Shown: piece after piece, positions 3,846 through 8,129 of the stretch | Numbering within the stretch: position 1 is the stretch's first letter | How the letters are laid out: every line of letters starts with the position of its first letter | Assembly: GCA_964580655.1 (NCBI GenBank) | Contig: CAZOMR010000153.1 | Coordinates: 1-8,129 of the forward strand | From: CAZOMR01 sp964580655 | GTDB taxonomy: Bacteria; RBG-13-61-14; CAZOMR01 | Length of the DNA: 8,129 nt | Direction of reading: 5' to 3' | Notes under the pieces: generated by a model | Told to the model about the DNA's origin: nothing | Databases searched by the model: none | Seen by the model: the letters and a program-made list of their open reading frames with translations, nothing else | Program-made: the position numbers and the translations under genes

Positions 3846-5608
3846 AAGAAGTAAAAGTGGGACTGGCATCTTGCGGCATCGTGGCAGGTGGACTTGAAGT
3901 TTACGACAGGTTTTCCGAGCTGATTGATCCGGAAAAAGACCAGGTTATCCTCAAAAAAACCGGCTGTAACGGAATGTGCTTTCGTGAAGTATTGGTCGAA
4001 GTTATTGAGGACTCTAAACGCAGGACTTTATATGGCGAGGTAACCCCGAAGAAAGTTGATGGGATAGTTAAAGAACATCTGCGGGAAGGAAAGGTAATCT
4101 CAAAGTGGGTTGTAAAAGATGAAGAGGAGTTTCTCAAAAGGCAAAAACGGATAGTGCTTCATAACTGTGGAAAGATTGACCCCTTAAACATTGAGGATTA
4201 TCTGGCCAGGGATGGATACAAGGCTCTGAAGAAAGTCCTGGCCGAGATGACCCCGGACCAGGCGATAGAGGAAGTGTCCCGGGCTGGTCTTCGAGGCCGC
4301 GGTGGAGGCGGGTTCCTTGCTGGCAGAAAATGGAGAACCTGCCGCGAGGCTAGTGGCGATATTCGCTATGTCATCTGCAATGCTGATGAGGGTGACCCCG
4401 GCGCATATATGGATCGGAGCATGCTTGAGGGGGACCCCCATTCAGTGCTTGAGGGCATGGTCATCGGTGCTTATGCCATCTCTTACGGGGTATCCCCGGT
4501 CCAGGGATTTATTTATGTCCGACATGAATATCCACTAGCGCTCAAGCATTTCAGCAGGGCGGTTGAGCAGGCCCGGGAGTATGGGTTTCTCGGAAAGGAC
4601 ATCCTGGGAAAAGCGGGCTTTAACTTTGACATCCAGATATCAAGGGGCGGCGGGGCTTTTGTTTGCGGGGAGAGCTCCGCGCTGATGGCAAGTCTGGAGG
4701 GCAGGATCGGCGAGCCGAGGCCCAAGCACATTCACACTGTTGAAAAGGGTTTATATGGCAAGCCGTCCAATCTCAATAATGTGGAGACCTGGGCCAATGT
4801 GCCGCTTATAATCACCCGGGGTGCAAAGTGGTTCTCAAGTATAGGCACTGAGGGAAGCAAGGGGACAAAGATATTTTCCCTGGTCGGAAAGATCAATAAC
4901 ACCGGGCTGATCGAAGTGCCGATGGGGATTAGCCTCAGGGAAATAATCTACGACATCGGCGGGGGAATACCTGCGGGAAAGAAATTCAAGGCAGTCCAGA
5001 CCGGCGGGCCCTCCGGAGGGTGTATCCCGGAGAGCTTGATAGATACCTCGGTTGACTTTGACAGGCTTACGGAACTCGGCTCAATGATGGGCTCCGGCGG
5101 CATGATCGTGATGGACCAGGACACCTGCATGGTGGATATGGCCAGGTATTTCGTAAAATTCCTGACTGAAGAGTCCTGCGGCAAGTGCGTGCCCTGCCGC
5201 GTAGGTCTTGACAGAATGCTCGACATTCTCACTGACATAACTGAAGGAAACGGAAGGCAGGGAGACATTGAGCTACTCGAGGAACTCGGGGAAGTGATAA
5301 AAGAAACCTCTCTCTGCGCCCTGGGAAAAACCGCGGCCAATCCTGTTCTCAGCACCATAAAGTATTTCCGCGAGGAATACGAGGCGCACATAAGAGATCA
5401 TCGCTGTCCCGCGGGAGTCTGCAAAGCGCTTATTACCTTCACCATTGATGAAGATAAATGCAATGGATGCGGGGTGTGCCTCAAAAACTGCCCGGAGGAA
5501 GCCATATCGGGGGAGAAGAAAGAGCCGCATAAGATCGCCCAGGAAAAGTGCATCAAGTGCGGGCTTTGCCGCGAGCTTTGCAAGTTTGATGCTGTGATCG
5601 TTTCATAA
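3842..5608 (+). CDS. nuoF: NuoF/HydB-type NAD(H)- and FMN-binding subunit with C-terminal 2x[4Fe-4S]
   Basis: A 588-residue diaphorase subunit of the HydB/HndC/NuoF family: it exchanges electrons with NAD(H) at FMN and hands them to iron-sulfur clusters. The N-terminal thioredoxin-like ferredoxin domain (1-85) has only three of the usual four Cys (C11, C42, C46). The nucleotide/FMN domain shows RGRGGGGFLAGRKW (151-164), NADEGDPGAYMDR (180-192) and GESSALMASLEG (276-287). An SLBB-like region follows, with TGGPSGGC at 387-394. The N3-type 4Fe-4S ligands are C446, C449, C452 and C492. The C-terminus adds HRCPAGVC and two ferredoxin motifs (C540/543/546/550 and C570/573/576/580), as in HydB but not in complex I NuoF. 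An in-frame GTG exists at 3830. ATG 3842 is preferred because GGGAG ends 5 nt before it. An SD-spaced iron-sulfur subunit follows 12 bp downstream. Confidence 0.95.
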   Translation: MKEVKVGLASCGIVAGGLEVYDRFSELIDPEKDQVILKKTGCNGMCFREVLVEVIEDSKRRTLYGEVTPKKVDGIVKEHLREGKVISKWVVKDEEEFLKRQKRIVLHNCGKIDPLNIEDYLARDGYKALKKVLAEMTPDQAIEEVSRAGLRGRGGGGFLAGRKWRTCREASGDIRYVICNADEGDPGAYMDRSMLEGDPHSVLEGMVIGAYAISYGVSPVQGFIYVRHEYPLALKHFSRAVEQAREYGFLGKDILGKAGFNFDIQISRGGGAFVCGESSALMASLEGRIGEPRPKHIHTVEKGLYGKPSNLNNVETWANVPLIITRGAKWFSSIGTEGSKGTKIFSLVGKINNTGLIEVPMGISLREIIYDIGGGIPAGKKFKAVQTGGPSGGCIPESLIDTSVDFDRLTELGSMMGSGGMIVMDQDTCMVDMARYFVKFLTEESCGKCVPCRVGLDRMLDILTDITEGNGRQGDIELLEELGEVIKETSLCALGKTAANPVLSTIKYFREEYEAHIRDHRCPAGVCKALITFTIDEDKCNGCGVCLKNCPEEAISGEKKEPHKIAQEKCIKCGLCRELCKFDAVIVS

Positions 5609-5620
5609 AGAGGAAAAATT

Positions 5621-6286
5621 ATGGTTGAGCTTTCTATTGATAGAATAAAAACCAGGGTGCCCGAAGGGACAACAGTTCTGGAAGCCGCGAGGTCCATGGG
5701 CATCGTCATTCCCACTCTATGCCATCATGAGGGCCTCACTCCATACGGCGCATGCCGCGTTTGTATAGTGGAGGTGGTGAGTGGAAACAGGTCCTCGCTT
5801 GAGGCCTCCTGCACCCTGCCTGCTTCCGAGGGGCAGGTGATTCTTACAAACTCGGAAAAGGTCAAGAAGGCCAGAAAGGTCATCATAGAGCTTCTTATAT
5901 CTACCTGCCCCAACTCCAAGACTTTGCAGGACCTGGCATCGAATTTCGGTGTTAACGAGGTCCGGTTCAAGATAAAGGATACAAATTGCATCCTTTGCGG
6001 CCTTTGCGTGCGCTACTGCAGGGAGCAGATGCAATCCGGCGGAATAGGGTTTATCGGCAGGGGAACATCCCGCAGGGTCGGAACAGCCTTTGGGGTTACC
6101 CCCGAAGAGTGCCGCAGTTGCGGCGGATGTGAATGGATATGCCCTGTATGCGAGCGCGCCTGCACCGCGGATAACCTTGTAGCAGGTCTGTGCGGAGGCT
6201 GTCAGAACCTCGTGCCGGTGGAGACCTGCCCTGTGTGCGTGCACTGTTCCGAAAGCGTGGGTGCCAAGGGTCACAAGGTTTATTAA
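5621..6286 (+). CDS. NuoG/HydA-N-terminus-like iron-sulfur subunit with Cys-rich C-terminus
   Basis: A 221-residue electron-transfer subunit equal to the N-terminal iron-sulfur part of HydA, HndD or NuoG, without any catalytic domain. A plant-type 2Fe-2S ferredoxin domain (1-80) has C34, C45, C48 and C64. The next segment normally holds a His-Cys3 4Fe-4S cluster, but here only C96 remains (STCPNS) and the His is gone, so that cluster should be missing. Two 4Fe-4S motifs follow: C123/126/129/133 and C164/167/170/174. The last 45 residues add seven further Cys (C177, C181, C191, C194, C203, C206, C209), including CGGC and CPVCVHC, which resembles a zinc ribbon or an extra cluster site. The H-cluster motifs of [FeFe]-hydrogenase are absent from this protein and from the window. 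AGAGGA 6 nt upstream supports the start. Confidence 0.9.
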   Translation: MVELSIDRIKTRVPEGTTVLEAARSMGIVIPTLCHHEGLTPYGACRVCIVEVVSGNRSSLEASCTLPASEGQVILTNSEKVKKARKVIIELLISTCPNSKTLQDLASNFGVNEVRFKIKDTNCILCGLCVRYCREQMQSGGIGFIGRGTSRRVGTAFGVTPEECRSCGGCEWICPVCERACTADNLVAGLCGGCQNLVPVETCPVCVHCSESVGAKGHKVY

Positions 6287-6338
6287 GGAAAGCGTGAATC
6301 AGGACTGGAAATTTTAAAGAGTTGAAAGGAGCCTTAGC

Positions 6339-7916
6339 ATGACTTTAACACGATACAATGCGACAGCCGCCACTTTGACCAAAAACAGAACAGGCGGTGA
6401 CTGGTGCCCCTTAAGCGGAATGTGTGTGACTTGCGTGGAGGGCTGTATCGGTATGTGCGAGATAGGGAAAAGCGCATACAGGGGACACGAGGTTATCTAC
6501 CCTCAGCCGTTCGGAATCACCACCACCGCATCCCAGAAGGACTATCCCATTGATCTGTCCCATTTCAATATCATGGGAACAGCCGTGGGAGCGGTCGGCA
6601 TTGAGGAAGATTCCGATGTGGCTATTTTCCCGAATGTGAATCTGGAGGTCAGGCTGGGTCGCGACAAGGGAATCAAAATGCGTCTGCCTATCATCATCGC
6701 GGGCCTCGGTTCCACAAATGTGGCCGCGACAAACTGGGATGGCCTCGCTATCGGGTCGGCATTGGCGGGAACCATTCTCACCATCGGCGAAAACGTCTGC
6801 GGGATGGATGTCAAAGCCGAAATCAAGAATGGAAAAGTGGTCAAATCTCCCGAACTGGACCGCAGGGTCAAGCTTTACAAGGAGTGGCAGAAAGACGGCT
6901 ATGGCGAGATTATCCTGCAGGCAAACATCGAGGATACCCGCCTTGGAGCGCAGGAGTATGCCATAGAAAAATTAGGCGTGGAGGCTGTGGAGATTAAGTG
7001 GGGCCAGGGTGCGAAAGACATCGGCGGGGAAGTAAAAATAAAGAATCTTGAAAAGGCACAGACCCTTAAAAAGCGCGGTTATGTGGTTCTTCCGGACCCG
7101 CTGGACCCGGGCAAGATAGAGGAGTTCAAGAAAGGGGTATTTGTGGAGTTCGAGCGGCATTCGCGCGTCGGGATGGTAACCCTGGAGAGCTTTGTAGATC
7201 GCGTGGAAGAACTACGCAAGGCTGGCGCCAAATATATCACGCTGAAGACCGGCGCATACAGACCTGCGGACCTTGCCCGTGCTGTAAAGTTTTCATCCAT
7301 TGCAAAAATAGATTACCTCACGGTTGATGCGGCTGGCGGCGGCACTGGTATGAGCCCGTGGCGAATGATGAACGAATGGGGGGTGCCCGGCATAGAGATG
7401 TGGTCCCTCACCCGCGAGTATTGTGATCGCCTTGCGGAAAAGGGCGAATATGTACCTGACATTGCGCTCGCAGGTGGATTTATCCTGGAAGACCAGATGT
7501 TCAAGGGGCTTGCGTTGGCCGCGCCGCACTGCAAGGCAATAGCCATGGCAAGATCGCCCTTAGCGGCTGTAATGGTGGGCAAAACTATCGGAAAGGCCCT
7601 GGAAACTAACCAGCTTCCTGTTTATATCGAGCGCTTCGGCCATACCAGAGAATCCATCTTTGTCACCGCGGAAGACCTGAAAAGGGAATACGGAAAGGAT
7701 TATGACAGGATACCCACGGAAGCCATCGGCCTGTATACATATTACGAACGGCTTGCCCAGGGCCTGCGTCAGTTCATGTGTGGTTCGCGCAAGTTCGCAC
7801 TGGAACACATCACGCGCGACGACATCGCGGCACTGACCCCGGAAGCCTCAAAGGTAAGCCACATACCCATGGTCTCAGACCTAGATGCAGATGAGGTTGA
7901 TAAAATACTGGGCTAG
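6339..7916 (+). CDS. Stand-alone FMN-binding glutamate-synthase-like protein (GltB central domain family)
   Basis: A 525-residue cytoplasmic flavoprotein built on the central FMN (beta/alpha)8 barrel of glutamate synthase. Diagnostic segments are IKWGQGAKDIGGEV (219-232) and the FMN-phosphate loop TVDAAGGGTGMSP (328-340), followed by ALAGG (376-380). The protein has no N-terminal glutamine amidotransferase and no C-terminal GXGXG domain. The usual 3Fe-4S motif after the barrel (C-x5-C-P type) is not found; the equivalent stretch reads AMARSPLAAVMVGK. Instead the N-terminus carries five Cys (C23, C29, C32, C36, C40 in CPLSGMC-x2-C-x3-C-x3-C), probably a 4Fe-4S site. It follows the three redox subunits by 52 bp with a strong GAAAGGAG and is likely their catalytic partner. 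Family certain. Whether it makes glutamate or acts on another substrate cannot be decided. Confidence 0.92.
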   Translation: MTLTRYNATAATLTKNRTGGDWCPLSGMCVTCVEGCIGMCEIGKSAYRGHEVIYPQPFGITTTASQKDYPIDLSHFNIMGTAVGAVGIEEDSDVAIFPNVNLEVRLGRDKGIKMRLPIIIAGLGSTNVAATNWDGLAIGSALAGTILTIGENVCGMDVKAEIKNGKVVKSPELDRRVKLYKEWQKDGYGEIILQANIEDTRLGAQEYAIEKLGVEAVEIKWGQGAKDIGGEVKIKNLEKAQTLKKRGYVVLPDPLDPGKIEEFKKGVFVEFERHSRVGMVTLESFVDRVEELRKAGAKYITLKTGAYRPADLARAVKFSSIAKIDYLTVDAAGGGTGMSPWRMMNEWGVPGIEMWSLTREYCDRLAEKGEYVPDIALAGGFILEDQMFKGLALAAPHCKAIAMARSPLAAVMVGKTIGKALETNQLPVYIERFGHTRESIFVTAEDLKREYGKDYDRIPTEAIGLYTYYERLAQGLRQFMCGSRKFALEHITRDDIAALTPEASKVSHIPMVSDLDADEVDKILG

Positions 7917-7986
7917 AGATGGTTTCATAACCCAGATGCCAGAATTTAACATAATGTTTCATGACAAGTTATGAAACCATCTATAG
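7913..7986 (+). terminator. Long inverted repeat directly after the redox operon (terminator or processing hairpin candidate)
   Basis: Arms 7913-7931 and 7968-7986 are complementary at 18 of 19 positions, 15 of them uninterrupted (AGATGGTTTCATAAC), around a 36-nt loop. The left arm includes the stop codon of the glutamate-synthase-like gene. Inside, GTTTCATGAC (7956-7965) can pair alternatively with GTTATGAAAC (7968-7977, one G-U), so two mutually exclusive stems share the right arm. No T-run follows, so classic intrinsic termination is doubtful. No target duplication flanks it, so a mobile origin is not supported either. Confidence 0.5.
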
Positions 7987-8011
7987 GCTTTCCGCTGAAG
8001 AATTCTGTGAA

Positions 8012-8040
8012 TTGAAATTGGCGTTTTTCTTTATTATAAT
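8012..8040 (+). promoter_or_regulatory. Strong sigma70 promoter of the HicB-like gene
   Basis: TTGAAA (8012-8017) and TATAAT (8035-8040) are separated by 17 bp. The -10 box lies inside a perfect 12-bp palindrome, TTATTATAATAA (8031-8042), which could serve as an operator. Predicted start is near 8047, giving a leader of about 35 nt. A GGGGG ribosome site at 8068-8072 lies 9 nt before the ATG. Having its own promoter makes the next gene a separate transcription unit. Confidence 0.7.
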
Positions 8041-8081
8041 AACTAAAAGCCTTTACCTTTCTGAAATGGGGGTAATTAATT

Positions 8082-8129
8082 ATGACTTTTACAGCTTATG
8101 TAGAATGGGATCTTGAGACCAGCCTGTAT
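8082..8129 (+). CDS. hicB: HicB-family antitoxin, 5' end only
   Basis: Sixteen codons are visible before the window ends, reading MTFTAYVEWDLETSLY. This matches the first strand and turn of HicB antitoxins, whose fold starts with a short strand of the M-x-F/Y-T-A-x-V/I-E type, then D-x-E-T-x-x-Y. HicB neutralises the HicA mRNA interferase and usually represses its own promoter. The start is supported by GGGGG 9 nt upstream and by the sigma70 promoter. No hicA precedes it: upstream is the inverted repeat and the redox operon. A toxin would have to lie downstream (hicBA order), or the gene is an orphan. Only 16 residues support the call. Confidence 0.55.
   Translation, partial: MTFTAYVEWDLETSLY

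Noticed and set aside
4948..5391. Minus-strand 147-codon frame opposite the NuoF-like gene
   Set aside because: Ser/Pro-rich mirror of conserved NuoF sequence, with no independent evidence of coding.
5717..6274. Minus-strand 185-codon frame opposite the iron-sulfur subunit
   Set aside because: It is a shadow of a gene whose Cys motifs are unmistakable on the plus strand; the antisense product has no recognisable domain.
5621..6286. [FeFe]-hydrogenase large subunit
   Set aside because: The N-terminal iron-sulfur region resembles HydA, but the protein ends before the catalytic domain, and the H-cluster Cys motifs are not found anywhere in the window.
3163..6286. Respiratory complex I operon
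   Set aside because: No membrane subunits or NuoBCD/I genes are present. The NuoF-type protein has the 2x[4Fe-4S] tail and N-terminal ferredoxin domain of HydB-type soluble enzymes, and the NuoG-like part is truncated.
7913..7986. Second MITE
   Set aside because: Long TIR-like arms exist, but no target duplication flanks them and the left arm includes a stop codon, so a transcript-end structure is the simpler reading.

Overview
The window looks like chromosomal DNA from an anaerobic, metabolically flexible bacterium, most likely of the Desulfobacterota (old Deltaproteobacteria) type. The evidence is a flavin and iron-sulfur oxidoreductase operon of the HydABC/NuoEFG kind, a near-consensus sigma54 promoter, PAS histidine kinases with stand-alone receivers, and intergenic heptad-type repeats that I recall from such genomes. 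Taxonomy is inference; no marker gene is present.

Left part (1-295): non-coding, built from three related low-complexity repeat modules bracketed by a 22-bp imperfect direct repeat. Next (296-2594, minus strand) is a tightly overlapped three-gene signalling operon: a soluble PAS-PAS histidine kinase followed by two single-domain response regulators. Both junctions are 4-bp ATGA overlaps. The operon starts from a perfect-consensus sigma70 promoter whose predicted start lies about 3 nt before the kinase ATG, so the message should be almost leaderless.

Middle (2595-3162): a dense 568-bp divergent regulatory region. It holds a 132-bp MITE-like element with 22-bp terminal inverted repeats and a perfect 9-bp target duplication. 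It also holds a plus-strand extended -10 promoter that reads into a foldable segment (possible three-way junction) ending in a terminator-like hairpin. A very good sigma54 -24/-12 promoter then sits about 110 nt before the next gene. No protein gene is visible here.

Right part (3163-7916, plus strand): a four-gene redox operon. A NuoE-type 2Fe-2S subunit with a lysine-rich tail is followed by a NuoF-type NAD(H)/FMN subunit with extra 4Fe-4S clusters. Then come a short NuoG/HydA-N-terminus-like iron-sulfur subunit with a Cys-rich end and a stand-alone FMN-binding glutamate-synthase-like protein with its own N-terminal Cys cluster. The first three match the core of NAD-linked bifurcating [FeFe]-hydrogenases (HydCBA), but no hydrogenase H-cluster domain is present. 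The glutamate-synthase-like flavoprotein takes the place of the catalytic module. The best hypothesis is a HydABC-core (Bfu-like) electron-confurcating or -bifurcating complex whose third substrate is handled by a GltB2-type FMN domain. That domain lacks the glutamine amidotransferase, the GXGXG domain and, apparently, the canonical 3Fe-4S motif.

After the operon there is a long near-perfect inverted repeat starting at the last stop codon. A strong sigma70 promoter follows, and then the first 16 codons of what looks like a HicB-family antitoxin, cut by the window edge.
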